Made by a program: the position numbers and the translations under genes
Part shown: one piece after another, positions 17,266 to 27,180 of the stretch
Layout of the letters: every line of letters begins with the position of its first letter
Position numbering within the stretch: the first letter of the stretch is position 1
Notes under the pieces: model-generated
What the model was told of the DNA's origin: nothing
Database searches by the model: none
What the model saw: only the letters and a program-made list of their open reading frames with translations
Assembly: GCF_014145505.1 (NCBI RefSeq)
Contig: NZ_JACIUZ010000031.1
Location: forward strand, 1-64,000
From: Limosilactobacillus fastidiosus
GTDB taxonomy: Bacteria; Bacillota; Bacilli; Lactobacillales; Lactobacillaceae
Length of the DNA: 64,000 nt
Direction: 5' to 3'

Positions 17266-18660
17266 GTGAAGGAAAAGAAGTTAAATCTATTCCTCTTAAT
17301 CACCTTAATTGTTGGAACAATAATCGGCGGTGGTATCTTTAACAGTCCCACCGACCTTATTTTAAAGGCAAACCCATTAGCTGCGTTTATTGCTTGGCTA
17401 ATTGGTGGAGTTGGGATCTTAATGTTAGCGTTAGTCTTTTACAAGCTAACGATCGTTAAACCTGACCTTAATGGTGGTATTTATACCTATGCAAAAGAAG
17501 GTTTTGGTAACTATGTTGGCTTTAATTCCTTTTGGGGTTATTGGTTAGGGGCAATTTTTGGTAATATTGCCTTTATTTCCTTATTTTTCAAAACCTTGAA
17601 TAGTATGTTGCCATATCCACTATCACCTTTGGGGTGCTTTATCGGTGGCTCGATCATTCTTTGGGTTTACACTTGGATTGGTTGGCGGGGTGTGCGAAAA
17701 GTCAGTATCCTAAATGCTGTAATTACCATTACTAAAGTGTTGCCGTTAATTCTTGTAATCATTATTGGAATTGTTTTATTCCAACCACATGTCTTTAGTG
17801 TCCCACAATGGTCACATGTATTGGTATCGACTGGTCGACCAGAGAGCCTTTCACACCAAATTGGACAGGCAATGAGTACGATTGTGTGGTGCTTTGTCGG
17901 AATCGAAGCAGCGGTTTCAATGTCACGACGGGCGAAAAAACATTCAGAGGTTGGCTTAGCAACGGTGATTAGCTTCGTCATTGTCTGGTGTCTATACGTT
18001 CTTGTTTCATTGCTACCAATGGGAATTATTCCGGCACACGAATTGAGTACTTCTTCTGTGCCTTTAGCAACTGTCCTTAGTAAAAGTGTAATTGGCATTT
18101 GGGGAGCCTTGATCATCAAAGTGGGATTATTGATTTCTCTTCTGGGAGCCCTGTTAAGTTGGTTCATGATTGGCCCAGAGATTGCTTACGTTACAAGTAT
18201 GGATGGAGCAATGCCGAAGCCGTTTAGGGAGGTTAATCGGCATAATGTTCCGGGATTTGCCTTAATTGTCTATACTTTAATCATGCAGGTTATTTTAATT
18301 GTTTTGCTTTTACCACAATTACAAACTGCATATACAATTGCTTATACGTTAGCTACCACAACAACGTTAGTAGCTTACTTATTGTCCTCCTTGTACGGGC
18401 TTAAGTTAGCGTTTAAGGAGTCCTATAGCGCGGGCTTCAAATTAGTTGCTTTGGTTGCTTCAGCATATGCAATCTATACACTATTTGCTACGGGAATTGA
18501 ATATGCTTTTGCAAGTGCAATTATCTTTGCATTGGGGATTCCGGTTTATTTATTAGCCGCTCCAAAAATGAGAAGGTTTGAAAAAGCGATTGCGTTAGTT
18601 ATTGGTGTGGCAGGGATCCTTGCTATTGTAATGATTATCCGTGGTGGAATTAATTTTTAA
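17266..18660 (+). CDS. Amino acid antiporter, APC family (copy 2)
   Basis: 464 residues, clearly related to the preceding gene (VGTIIGGGIFNSP, GGIYTYAKEGFG, YWLGAIFGNIAF) but well diverged, so this is an old duplication rather than a recent one. The GTG at 17266 follows GAGGTGAT and is preferred over the in-frame GTG at 17257, which lies inside the ribosome binding site. It may exchange arginine or citrulline for ornithine. The tandem pair implies that the two substrates or affinities differ. A strong bidirectional terminator ends the operon. Confidence 0.85.
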   Translation: MKEKKLNLFLLITLIVGTIIGGGIFNSPTDLILKANPLAAFIAWLIGGVGILMLALVFYKLTIVKPDLNGGIYTYAKEGFGNYVGFNSFWGYWLGAIFGNIAFISLFFKTLNSMLPYPLSPLGCFIGGSIILWVYTWIGWRGVRKVSILNAVITITKVLPLILVIIIGIVLFQPHVFSVPQWSHVLVSTGRPESLSHQIGQAMSTIVWCFVGIEAAVSMSRRAKKHSEVGLATVISFVIVWCLYVLVSLLPMGIIPAHELSTSSVPLATVLSKSVIGIWGALIIKVGLLISLLGALLSWFMIGPEIAYVTSMDGAMPKPFREVNRHNVPGFALIVYTLIMQVILIVLLLPQLQTAYTIAYTLATTTTLVAYLLSSLYGLKLAFKESYSAGFKLVALVASAYAIYTLFATGIEYAFASAIIFALGIPVYLLAAPKMRRFEKAIALVIGVAGILAIVMIIRGGINF

Positions 18661-18664
18661 TAGC

Positions 18665-18701
18665 AAAAAGGGACTGGCGAATTTTCGCCAGTCCCTTTTT
18701 T
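18665..18701. terminator. Bidirectional intrinsic terminator
   Basis: AAAAAGGGACTGGCGA pairs with TCGCCAGTCCCTTTTT across a short T-rich loop, between the convergent antiporter gene and gatD. Confidence 0.93.
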
Positions 18702-18705
18702 GTTA

Positions 18706-19413
18706 TTAAAATGTGGGGTTAACTACTAAGCTTTCTTGTTGACTAAAGTCCTCATCAGGGTACTTGTTGTGGAGTGCAGTGATTAAAAGATGCTTAGCAA
18801 TTTCACCATTTCGAGTAAGGATCGGACCATGGAAATAGGAGCAATAAACTTCTTTATAGATGGCTCCTTCAGTGTGATCTTGACCATTATTACCGTGACC
18901 TGAAATCACTTTTCCAAGTGGTTGTTCGCCTTCTCCTAAGAAGGTCATTCCGTTGTGATTTTCAAAGCCGTGATATTCATCGCCAGTTTGTTCGTTTTTA
19001 ATAGTGATGTCCCCGATAAAACGGTTATGATCCTGGCTAAGAGTATAATGGGGAAGGATACTTAATCCGGGAATCTTTTCACCATTAGCCCCAACGTAAT
19101 ATTTACCAAGTAATTGGTAACCGCCGCAGATTGCCAGAAGTGGTTTTTGATCATCAATAAACTTCTTAATTCCGGCATGCTTATTTGGTAAGTCCTTTGA
19201 AATAACGAATTGTTCATAGTCTTGACCGCCACCAAAAAGAGCAATGTCAAATTTTTTCGGATCAAATTCTTGACCAATACTAATAACCTTGACTTTGATA
19301 TCAGCATCCATCTGTTTAGCGTAATAACGCAAGGCAATGATATTACCTACGTCACTATACGTGTTTAGGAGATTTCCGTATAAATGTGCAAGATTAAGAT
19401 GATATTTTGCCAT
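18706..19413 (-). CDS. gatD: Lipid II isoglutaminyl synthase, glutaminase subunit
   Basis: 235 residues of the CobB/CobQ-type class I glutamine amidotransferase family. The nucleophile Cys96 lies in LLAICGGYQ and the catalytic His195 in SYFHGPIL. It supplies ammonia to MurT for amidating the D-Glu of lipid II, which is needed for peptidoglycan crosslinking in Gram-positive bacteria. Its ATG overlaps the murT stop, the standard murT-gatD coupling. Confidence 0.95.
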   Translation of the reverse strand: MAKYHLNLAHLYGNLLNTYSDVGNIIALRYYAKQMDADIKVKVISIGQEFDPKKFDIALFGGGQDYEQFVISKDLPNKHAGIKKFIDDQKPLLAICGGYQLLGKYYVGANGEKIPGLSILPHYTLSQDHNRFIGDITIKNEQTGDEYHGFENHNGMTFLGEGEQPLGKVISGHGNNGQDHTEGAIYKEVYCSYFHGPILTRNGEIAKHLLITALHNKYPDEDFSQQESLVVNPTF

Positions 19414-20750
19414 TAGTCCATTCCTCCCTTAATATAGCCCTTTTCAGCGAGTTGCTTTCGTAGCTGAAGAACAGCAGTATAAGTAGCTAGAATATAAACA
19501 TGTTTTGTTGGCATTTCTTTAATTTTATCAATTACCTGAGTTAAGTCAGGCTCGTTCCACATATTGTCTACTCCCGCCATCTTAAGTCGTGTCGTGATAT
19601 CCTTGTAACGTTCGCCACCAGTCATATATTGTGGAATATTATGTTTAACCAATTTTTCAAAGTCTCCATCCCATATCCAGCTAGTATCAATTCCGTCCGC
19701 GTAATTAGCATTAAGGAGAAAAGCAAAACTAAATGGTTGGGGATCAGTTTCAATCATATCAAGAACTTGGTTAAGACCAACGGGATTCTTAACCAAGATT
19801 AATGTAACTTCTTTACCATCTACGTTAATGACTTCTTGACGACCAAAGACTCGTTCATCAGATTCAAAGGCATCTTTGATTTGGGACTGGCTAACCCCAA
19901 GAAACCTTCCAAGAGCATAGGCAGCTAAGGCGTTGTAAATATTGTAAAGGCCACCAATGCCAATAGTGTATTGTTCGCCATCGAGTTCAAAGGTTGAACT
20001 AGTGGGCGTTAGGCGGTCAATCTTTGTGACAGCATATGTTAATTTAGGCCGCTCAAAGCCACAGTTTGGGCAGAAGTAATCGCCGAGGTTCGCGTAGGTC
20101 CGCATTCGATACTTTAAGATATGCTGACATTTGGGACAGAGAAGACCATCCGTATTAGCTGGAGCATCAAATGGCTCCTGGTGTTCATGGTTAAAGCCGT
20201 AATAAATAATTGGGTTAGGCAAATCTTGACTATTAAATAGCTGTTCGTCACCGTTAGCGATAATTGTTGCTTTAGGGGCAAGTTTAACCCCGTTAAGAAT
20301 CTTCTTGTAGGTTGTGTAGATTTCACCGTAGCGATCCATTTGGTCACGGAAAATATTAGTGAAGATAAAAGCAATTGGTGTGATATACTTAGTAACTTTT
20401 ACCACGTTTGCTTCATCGACTTCAAGAACTGCGAGTCCTTTTTTCTTTGGACGAGGGGCAGTAATAAAGGTGGTAACAATTCCTTGTTCCATGTTAGAAC
20501 CAGTAGGGTTAGTTAACACCTGATCGTACTTTTCGCGAAGAACCCGAACGCTTAAAGAAGTAGTAAGGGTTTTTCCGTTAGTACCAGTAACAATTACTAA
20601 ATCATATTTTTTACTGAATGCTTGGAGAATGTTAGGATCAAGCTTTAATGTTAATTTCCCGGGTAATGAACTACCACCATTCATAAAGGTATGGAGAAAC
20701 CAATAGCTTGAACGACCAGCTGTTTCAGCAAGTGAACTGCGTAATGACAT
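19413..20750 (-). CDS. murT: Lipid II isoglutaminyl synthase, Mur ligase-like subunit
   Basis: 445 residues. ATP-binding GTNGKT (56-61) and a Mur ligase central domain are interrupted by a four-Cys zinc ribbon (CPKC at 205-208, CPNC at 227-230), which is characteristic of MurT. A C-terminal domain follows. It activates the alpha-carboxyl of D-Glu2 in lipid II so that GatD-derived ammonia can amidate it. It forms a two-gene operon with gatD. Confidence 0.95.
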   Translation of the reverse strand: MSLRSSLAETAGRSSYWFLHTFMNGGSSLPGKLTLKLDPNILQAFSKKYDLVIVTGTNGKTLTTSLSVRVLREKYDQVLTNPTGSNMEQGIVTTFITAPRPKKKGLAVLEVDEANVVKVTKYITPIAFIFTNIFRDQMDRYGEIYTTYKKILNGVKLAPKATIIANGDEQLFNSQDLPNPIIYYGFNHEHQEPFDAPANTDGLLCPKCQHILKYRMRTYANLGDYFCPNCGFERPKLTYAVTKIDRLTPTSSTFELDGEQYTIGIGGLYNIYNALAAYALGRFLGVSQSQIKDAFESDERVFGRQEVINVDGKEVTLILVKNPVGLNQVLDMIETDPQPFSFAFLLNANYADGIDTSWIWDGDFEKLVKHNIPQYMTGGERYKDITTRLKMAGVDNMWNEPDLTQVIDKIKEMPTKHVYILATYTAVLQLRKQLAEKGYIKGGMD

Positions 20751-20862
20751 GTATTTAAAATCCTTTCACCGAAATTAGATTACGACTAATTTTAATCTTT
20801 AATTAGTTAAAAGAAAAGTGTTTCGGATTAATATTAAGAAACGATTAGTCGTCAGCTAAGTA

Positions 20863-20891
20863 TTTAAATGAAAAATGCTTTCAGATATAAT
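20863..20891 (+). promoter_or_regulatory. Probable tdk promoter
   Basis: TTTAAA (20863-20868), 17-bp spacer, TATAAT (20886-20891). Just upstream is ACGATTAGTCGT (20841-20852), itself partly palindromic. Its ATTAGTCGT is an inverted copy of ACGACTAAT (20782-20790) near murT. Confidence 0.5.
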
Positions 20892-20927
20892 AGGTTTATC
20901 TATGTGTATAAAAAAGGAGTGCGAACT

Positions 20928-21515
20928 GTGGCGCAACTATTTTTTAAGTATGGCGCAATGAATTCTGGAAAATCCATTGATATTCTTAAGGTTGCTCATA
21001 ACTATGAGGAACAAGGCAAGAAGGTTGTCTTGATGACAAGTGGTGTGGATGACCGATCAGGGATAGGGGTTATCGCAAGTCGGATTGGCCTTTCGCGAAA
21101 AGTTCAACCCGTAATGTTAGATACCAATATTTATGATTATGTTCGACAAATGGGTGAAAAGATTTATTGTGTTCTGATTGATGAAGCACAATTCTTAAAG
21201 AAAAAACATGTTCTTCAATTGATCAAAATTGTTGATGAACTTCACATTCCGGTAATGACGTTTGGCTTAAAAAATGATTTTAAAAATGAATTATTTGAAG
21301 GCTCAAAATATTTACTAATTTATGCTGACAAGATTGAAGAAATGAAGACAATCTGTTGGTTCTGTGGAAAAAAAGCAACGATGAACTTACGGGTTCATGA
21401 TGGTCAACCGGTTTATGAAGGTAAACAGGTACAGATTGGTGGTAATGAATCATACTATCCGGTTTGTCGTTACCATTATTTCCATCCGGAAATACAGGAA
21501 AAGGGAGAGAGATAA
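20928..21515 (+). CDS. tdk: Thymidine kinase
   Basis: Phosphorylates thymidine (and deoxyuridine) with ATP in the salvage pathway. 195 residues with P-loop GAMNSGKS, Walker-B-like VLIDEAQFL and a zinc-binding C-terminal part (CWFCGKK). The GTG at 20928 follows AAGGAG and gives the usual N terminus [16 protein letters not shown]. The longer frame from 20868 would add 20 unrelated residues and is rejected. It heads the tdk-prfA-prmC-tsaC run. Confidence 0.95.
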   Translation: MAQLFFKYGAMNSGKSIDILKVAHNYEEQGKKVVLMTSGVDDRSGIGVIASRIGLSRKVQPVMLDTNIYDYVRQMGEKIYCVLIDEAQFLKKKHVLQLIKIVDELHIPVMTFGLKNDFKNELFEGSKYLLIYADKIEEMKTICWFCGKKATMNLRVHDGQPVYEGKQVQIGGNESYYPVCRYHYFHPEIQEKGER

Positions 21516-21518
21516 CCT

Positions 21519-22607
21519 ATGGAAATGGCTGAAATTTTTGATAAGCTGCAGGCTGTGGCAGATCGATATGATGAATTAAACGAATTAATTAGTGATCCTG
21601 AAGTTATTGCTGACTCGCAACGGTTTATGAAACTTTCGAAAGAAGAGGGAAGTTTACGGGAAACGGTTGAAAAGTATAACGAATATAAAAAGGTTACGCA
21701 GACAATCGCTGATGATGAGGAAATGTTGCGGGAAAGTGATGATCCTGACTTAACGGCATTAACTAAGGATGAATTAAATAACGCTAAGGAACAACAAACT
21801 AGGCTAGAAAAGGAATTAGAGATCCTCTTGATTCCTAAAGATCCAAATGATGACAAGAACATTATTATGGAAATTCGGGGAGCTGCCGGTGGTGATGAAG
21901 CAAGTCTATTTGCCGCCGATCTTTATAATATGTATCTTCATTATGCAGAAAACCAAGGCTGGAAGGTTGAAGTTGTTGATAAAAGTGAAACCGAAGTTGG
22001 TGGCTTTAAGGAAATTGCCTTGATGATCACTGGTGATAAAGTTTATTCAAAGCTAAAGTTTGAAAATGGTGCGCACCGGGTTCAACGAGTTCCTGTTACC
22101 GAATCAGCTGGACGAGTTCATACTTCAACGGCGACTGTTGGGGTAATGCCGGAAGCAGAAGACGTTGACGTTGATATCGATCCAAAAGATATTCGGGTTG
22201 ATGTTTACCGTTCAAGTGGTGCTGGTGGACAGCACGTTAACAAGACGTCATCAGCTGTCCGGATGACCCACCTACCAACAGGAATTGTTGTTGCAATGCA
22301 GGATGAACGTTCTCAGCAACAGAACCGTGCCAAAGCAATGCGAATTTTAAAGTCCCGGGTTTACGACTACTACCAACAAAAAGAACAAAGCGCATATGAT
22401 GCTAAGCGGAAAGATGCTATTGGTACTGGGGATCGATCTGAACGAATTCGAACATATAATTATCCACAAAACCGGGTAACTGATCACCGGATTGGTTTAA
22501 CATTGAATAAGCTTGATAAGATCGTGTCTGGTGATCTTGATGAAATCATTGAAGCGTTGATTGTGGCCGATCAAACCAAGAAGTTGGAACAATTACGAAA
22601 TGAGTAG
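21519..22607 (+). CDS. prfA: Peptide chain release factor 1
   Basis: Releases the peptide at UAA and UAG codons. 362 residues with the catalytic GGQ motif at 236-238 (GAGGQHVNK) and the family decoding domain upstream of it. The ribosome binding site GGGAGAGA overlaps the end of tdk, which implies coupled translation. Its partner methyltransferase prmC overlaps its stop codon. Confidence 0.97.
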   Translation: MEMAEIFDKLQAVADRYDELNELISDPEVIADSQRFMKLSKEEGSLRETVEKYNEYKKVTQTIADDEEMLRESDDPDLTALTKDELNNAKEQQTRLEKELEILLIPKDPNDDKNIIMEIRGAAGGDEASLFAADLYNMYLHYAENQGWKVEVVDKSETEVGGFKEIALMITGDKVYSKLKFENGAHRVQRVPVTESAGRVHTSTATVGVMPEAEDVDVDIDPKDIRVDVYRSSGAGGQHVNKTSSAVRMTHLPTGIVVAMQDERSQQQNRAKAMRILKSRVYDYYQQKEQSAYDAKRKDAIGTGDRSERIRTYNYPQNRVTDHRIGLTLNKLDKIVSGDLDEIIEALIVADQTKKLEQLRNE

Positions 22608-23460
22608 TCAAACTTATTTTGGGGCTCAACGTTGGGCAAAGGAGCAGGTAAGTCAAAGTGAGGTTGATCCGAATGCTCCACAATTTCTTCTTAAGGAACG
22701 GCACGGGTGGGATGATACTCACTTATTGGTACATAATCGAGAAGTAATGCCGACTGATGAATGGGAATGGTTTCAGCAAGCAGTTGAGCGGTTGTTAAAT
22801 AGCGAACCTGCCCAGTATATTGTTGGAAGTGCGCCCTTTTATGGAAGAACATTCATGGTTAATCATAATGTCCTAATTCCAGAAGCTGAAACGGCAGAAC
22901 TAGTTGATTGGGTTTTAGAAAAAATGCCATCAGAACCATTAAAAGTTCTTGATCTAGGAACGGGAAGTGGTGTAATTGGGATTACGTTGGCTCTCGAACG
23001 ACCAGCATGGGAAGTGACCCTCAGTGATGTTTCTACAGCGGCACTCAGGGTTGCACAAAAGAATATGGAAAACTTTGAACTAAAGCTAAATCTAGTAAAG
23101 AGTGATTTGTTTGCTAATTTAGCTAACGAAAAGTATGATCTGATTGTTACTAATCCACCATATATTGCCATGGATGCTACGGATATGATGGATACTGCTG
23201 TTTTGAAGTTTGAGCCAGATTTAGCCCTTTTTGCAGACGAGAATGGTTTAGGCTTTTACCACCGCTTATTCAAAGAAGCGGCTGAACATTTAAATTTACA
23301 TGGACAATTATTTGGTGAAACTGGTTTTGATCAAGAGAAATCAATTCAGAAATTGTTGAAGCAGGTAGATAGTGCTGCACAAATTGAGCCACGACATGAT
23401 GTTGCTGGAAAAATGAGGATGATACACGTATGGGATTTTTCAAACGTAGGAGGAAATTAG
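22600..23460 (+). CDS. prmC: Release factor glutamine methyltransferase
   Basis: Methylates the Gln of the GGQ motif in release factors using S-adenosylmethionine. 286 residues with the AdoMet-binding segment [12 protein letters not shown] and the amide-recognising NPPY motif (185-188). The ATG at 22600 overlaps the prfA stop. The longer frame starting at 22561 lies inside prfA and is rejected. Confidence 0.95.
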   Translation: MSSQTYFGAQRWAKEQVSQSEVDPNAPQFLLKERHGWDDTHLLVHNREVMPTDEWEWFQQAVERLLNSEPAQYIVGSAPFYGRTFMVNHNVLIPEAETAELVDWVLEKMPSEPLKVLDLGTGSGVIGITLALERPAWEVTLSDVSTAALRVAQKNMENFELKLNLVKSDLFANLANEKYDLIVTNPPYIAMDATDMMDTAVLKFEPDLALFADENGLGFYHRLFKEAAEHLNLHGQLFGETGFDQEKSIQKLLKQVDSAAQIEPRHDVAGKMRMIHVWDFSNVGGN

Positions 23461-23465
23461 AAAGA

Positions 23466-24485
23466 ATGGATACAAGGATTTTCCATTTAGATGAAATTAA
23501 TCAAGCAGCAAAAGCCATTCAAGAAGGCAAACTGGTTGCGTTCCCTACCGAAACTGTCTATGGATTAGGGGCAGACGCAACTAATGAAAAAGCAGTCAAA
23601 AATGTTTATTTGGCAAAAGGACGACCAAGTGATAATCCCTTGATTGTTCACGTTGCTTCAGTTGAGATGGTTGAAAAATACGCTAGTGAAATTCCAGAAA
23701 ATGCGCGGAAGTTGATGACTAAGTTTTGGCCAGGCTCCCTTACTATCATTTTGAACATTAAAAAGGGAGTCCTTTCGAAGACTGTTACGGGTGGCCTTTC
23801 AACAGTTGCTTTTCGTTTTCCAGATTGTCAACCAACCCTTGATTTAATTAAGAAAGCGGGAGTTCCAATTGTTGGTCCTTCAGCTAATACGTCGGGGAAG
23901 CCCAGTCCGACGACCGCACAGCACGTTTATCATGATCTTCACGGTAAGATCGCGGGGATTATTGATAATGGTCCGACCCGGGTTGGAGTTGAATCAACAG
24001 TCCTCGATATGTCGACTAATCAGCCAGTTATTTTGCGACCAGGGGCAGTTACTAAGCACCAAATTGAAGATGTGATTGGTTCGATCGACTTGAATCATCA
24101 TCATGTTGGTAAAAATGAAACACCGAAAGCACCCGGAATGAAGTACAAGCACTACGCTCCAAATGCGCAGGTTTATATTGTTGACGAGGGGACTGATTGG
24201 AAGCAGGTTGTTGACTGGATTAAGCAACAGCCATTCGATGTCGGGATGATGGCAGAAGAAAAGATCCTTCAGCAAGAGAGTTTGCCAATGAACGCTATTC
24301 AGTTTTCATTGGGTAAGAATGTTGCTGATGCGAGTGCTCGCTTATTTGACGGGCTTCGTCAATTTGATGACCAGCCTAATGTTAAGGCAATTGTAACCCA
24401 AGCTTTCCCGATAAAGGACCTAGGACGGGCATATATGAACCGACTAAATAAATCAGCTGGTGGCGAGCATTTTGCAATAAAATAA
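23466..24485 (+). CDS. tsaC: Threonylcarbamoyl-AMP synthase (Sua5/YwlC)
   Basis: Makes threonylcarbamoyl-adenylate for the t6A37 modification of ANN-decoding tRNAs. 339 residues: an N-terminal YrdC domain (FPTETVYGLGADA, KGRPSDNPLIVHV, GPSANTSGKPSPT) plus the C-terminal Sua5 domain (from about 215). AGGAGG at 23449-23454 lies 11 bases before the ATG at 23466, somewhat long. The frame could start at 23430, but that lies inside prmC. Gene order prfA-prmC-tsaC is conserved in Firmicutes. Confidence 0.94.
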   Translation: MDTRIFHLDEINQAAKAIQEGKLVAFPTETVYGLGADATNEKAVKNVYLAKGRPSDNPLIVHVASVEMVEKYASEIPENARKLMTKFWPGSLTIILNIKKGVLSKTVTGGLSTVAFRFPDCQPTLDLIKKAGVPIVGPSANTSGKPSPTTAQHVYHDLHGKIAGIIDNGPTRVGVESTVLDMSTNQPVILRPGAVTKHQIEDVIGSIDLNHHHVGKNETPKAPGMKYKHYAPNAQVYIVDEGTDWKQVVDWIKQQPFDVGMMAEEKILQQESLPMNAIQFSLGKNVADASARLFDGLRQFDDQPNVKAIVTQAFPIKDLGRAYMNRLNKSAGGEHFAIK

Positions 24486-24522
24486 AAAAATACCTATTTA
24501 TTTATTAAAATAGGCCTTTTTT
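24484..24522 (+). terminator. Intrinsic terminator after tsaC
   Basis: CCTATTT (24493-24499) pairs with AAATAGG (24508-24514), with A and T runs on either side. Confidence 0.7.
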
Positions 24523-24562
24523 TTGGTAAAATAGGAAAGAAATTTAAAGGAGTGTATTAGGC

Positions 24563-25198
24563 ATGGGTAAATTTGAAGTGATGGATCACCCATTGATTCA
24601 ACACAAATTAACAATGATTCGGGATAAGAACGTTGGGACTAAAGCTTTCCGTGAAACAGTTAAGGAAATCTCAACATTGATGGCGTATGAAGTTGCTCGC
24701 GATATGCCATTGAAGGACGTTGAAGTAGAAACACCAATTGCTAAGACCACTAAGAAGGAATTGGCAGGGAAGAAAGTTGCAATTATTCCAATTCTTCGTG
24801 CTGGTATCGGTATGGTTGATGGAATGACGGATCTTATTCCAGCGGCTAAGATTGGTTTTATTGGGATGTACCGTGATGAAGAAACCTTGAAGCCACACGA
24901 ATACTTCGTTAAGTTACCAAATGATATTACTGAACGGCAACTGTTTATTGTTGATCCGATGTTAGCTACTGGTGGTTCAGCAATTATGGCAATTGAAGCG
25001 TTGAAGAAGCGTGGATGTTCCGAAAAGAACATGAAGTTTGCGTGCTTAGTTGCTGCTCCAGAAGGAGTTAAGGCTGTTCGTGAAGCCTACCCAGATGTTG
25101 ATATTTATGCTGCTGGGCTTGATGATCATTTAAACGAGGATGGTTATATCGTTCCTGGATTAGGTGATGCTGGGGATCGGCTATTCGGTACAAAGTAA
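24563..25198 (+). CDS. upp: Uracil phosphoribosyltransferase
   Basis: Converts uracil and PRPP to UMP. 211 residues with the PRPP-binding loop [10 protein letters not shown] and the C-terminal [11 protein letters not shown], both typical of Upp. It is monocistronic with a terminator 7 bases after the stop. Together with tdk and the PyrR-controlled uracil permease it supports pyrimidine salvage. Confidence 0.97.
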   Translation: MGKFEVMDHPLIQHKLTMIRDKNVGTKAFRETVKEISTLMAYEVARDMPLKDVEVETPIAKTTKKELAGKKVAIIPILRAGIGMVDGMTDLIPAAKIGFIGMYRDEETLKPHEYFVKLPNDITERQLFIVDPMLATGGSAIMAIEALKKRGCSEKNMKFACLVAAPEGVKAVREAYPDVDIYAAGLDDHLNEDGYIVPGLGDAGDRLFGTK

Positions 25199-25204
25199 GT
25201 AATT

Positions 25205-25233
25205 AAAGAGGCTAAGAAAAACTTAGCCTCTTT
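25205..25233 (+). terminator. Terminator of upp
   Basis: AAAGAGGCTAAG pairs with CTTAGCCTCTTT around an AAAAA loop. Confidence 0.9.
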
Positions 25234-25343
25234 GTTATTTTAAAGTTCATTAAACTAACAGTGGTACTGAGAACTGGTCAGTTACAGGAAATTCCCTTAT
25301 AATAAATATAAACCGTTTTCTTTAAAGAGGGTAAACTGCTAAA

Positions 25344-27071
25344 ATGACATTGAAAATGACAGGGACAGCGGCAAGTAATGGTGTAGGTATCGCACCAGTA
25401 TATATTGTCGATAAACCAGATTTGAGTTTTGAAAAGCAACGGATTAGTGATTCATCTGCAGAGATTGAGCGATTTAAGAATGCTTTACTGGCAATTAGTG
25501 ATGATCTTAAAGAACTAAAAGAAGCAGCGACAAAAAAATTGTCAAAAGATGAATTAGCGATCTTTGATGTTCATATTGAAATTTTAAACGATCCTGAAAT
25601 GTTTAATCAAGTAATCACCCGGATTCGGAGCCAACGGATAAATGCTGAAACCGCTTTTGAAGAAGTTATTTCCCGGGTTATCCGTGAATTTGAATCAATG
25701 ACGGGAAATAAGTACATGCAGGAACGGGCAACAGATTTTGCAAGTATTCGTGATCAAGTTCTTGCTAAGCTTGAAGGAAAGACCCTTCCTAACTTACGGG
25801 CTCTTGATCATCCGGTAATTGTAGTTGCTCATATGATTGGCCCATCAGATACATCCCAGATGAATGCTAAGTTTGTTAAGGGAATTGTGACTGAGGTGGG
25901 GGGACGAACAAGTCATGCAGCAATTATGGCTCGTTCTTTGCAAATTCCTGCAATTGTTGGTTGTAAGGGAATTGCCCACCAGGTAGAAAATGGGGAACGG
26001 GCAATAGTTGATGGTTTTTCGGGAACAACCATTATTGAGCCAACAACTAATCAAGTTAAGCATTTTCAGCAAATTGCTAGTCAATACGCTGCAGAAAAGC
26101 TTGAATGGGCAAAACTAGTTGACAGCCCATCCCTTACTAAGGATGGACAACGATTAACGATTTCCGCTAATATTGGTTCCTCAAATGATATTCCGGCAGC
26201 GGTTAATAATGGTGCAGATGAAATTGGCCTTTTTCGGACCGAATTTCTCTATATGAAGAGTGAACACTTACCAACAGAAGAAGAACAGCTGCAAGCATAC
26301 AAAGAGGCTGTTGAAAGTCTTGGTGGGCGAACATTGGTGGTACGAACGCTTGATATTGGCGGAGATAAACCCTTAACGTTTATGCCACTACCCCATGAGT
26401 TAAACCCATTTTTAGGTTACCGGGCAATTCGGATTTCATTAGATCGCCCGCAAATGTTTCGCACCCAGCTTCGGGCTTTGATTCGGGCGTCCCAATTTGG
26501 CCGAATTAATATTATGTTCCCAATGATTACCACTCTTGAAGAATTACAAGCAGCTAAAAAGATTTATTATGAAGAGCGAAAAAAGCTTCGTCAAGATTAC
26601 CCTAAAATTGGTGCAAACATTAAGTTAGGAATTATGATCGAAGTTCCCTTGGCTGCTTTGTATGCTGAAAGGTTGGCTAAGGAAGTTGACTTTTTCAGTA
26701 TTGGGACAAATGATTTGATTCAATACTGCTTTGCTGCAGATCGGGGGAATGCTTCAGTTTCTTACCTTTATCAACCACTAAATCCCCCATTCTTAAAACT
26801 AATTGCCCACATAATCAAGTCGGGTCATCAACATAATACGACGGTTGCTATGTGTGGTGAAATGGCTGGTGATCGGCTTGCATTACCATTGTTAATGGGA
26901 ATGGGATTAGATGAGTATTCAATGAGTGCTACATCTATTCTCCGCACTCGTTCAATGATGAGGGGGCTTAATATTAAGGAGTGTCAGCAGCTTTATCAAC
27001 GTGCAGTTACAGAATGTGAAACAGCAACTCAAGTCCATGATTTAGTCGAGAAGTGGTTAATAGCTCATTAA
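25344..27071 (+). CDS. ptsI: PTS enzyme I (phosphoenolpyruvate-protein phosphotransferase)
   Basis: Transfers phosphate from PEP to HPr. 575 residues with the phosphorylated His191 in GGRTSHAAIMARS, the PEP-binding barrel (GLFRTEFLYM, MIEVPLAAL, SIGTNDLIQY) and the C-terminal catalytic Cys in VAMCGEMAGD. It looks intact. No ptsH gene is adjacent: upp with its terminator lies upstream and yibE downstream. Many other lactobacilli have ptsH-ptsI together, so HPr must be encoded elsewhere. Confidence 0.95.
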   Translation: MTLKMTGTAASNGVGIAPVYIVDKPDLSFEKQRISDSSAEIERFKNALLAISDDLKELKEAATKKLSKDELAIFDVHIEILNDPEMFNQVITRIRSQRINAETAFEEVISRVIREFESMTGNKYMQERATDFASIRDQVLAKLEGKTLPNLRALDHPVIVVAHMIGPSDTSQMNAKFVKGIVTEVGGRTSHAAIMARSLQIPAIVGCKGIAHQVENGERAIVDGFSGTTIIEPTTNQVKHFQQIASQYAAEKLEWAKLVDSPSLTKDGQRLTISANIGSSNDIPAAVNNGADEIGLFRTEFLYMKSEHLPTEEEQLQAYKEAVESLGGRTLVVRTLDIGGDKPLTFMPLPHELNPFLGYRAIRISLDRPQMFRTQLRALIRASQFGRINIMFPMITTLEELQAAKKIYYEERKKLRQDYPKIGANIKLGIMIEVPLAALYAERLAKEVDFFSIGTNDLIQYCFAADRGNASVSYLYQPLNPPFLKLIAHIIKSGHQHNTTVAMCGEMAGDRLALPLLMGMGLDEYSMSATSILRTRSMMRGLNIKECQQLYQRAVTECETATQVHDLVEKWLIAH

Positions 27072-27081
27072 AGAATCATTT

Positions 27082-27125
27082 AAAGAGGTTGCGATAAATA
27101 TAAGATTTATCGTGCCACTTTTTTT
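27082..27125 (+). terminator. Terminator of ptsI
   Basis: CGATAAAT pairs with ATTTATCG (27105-27112), extended by AGG/CC pairs, followed by a long T run. Confidence 0.8.
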
Positions 27126-27180
27126 GCTTTAAATGAATAGTAAGATAAACTATGATTGCAAACATGAGGAAGTGAATATC

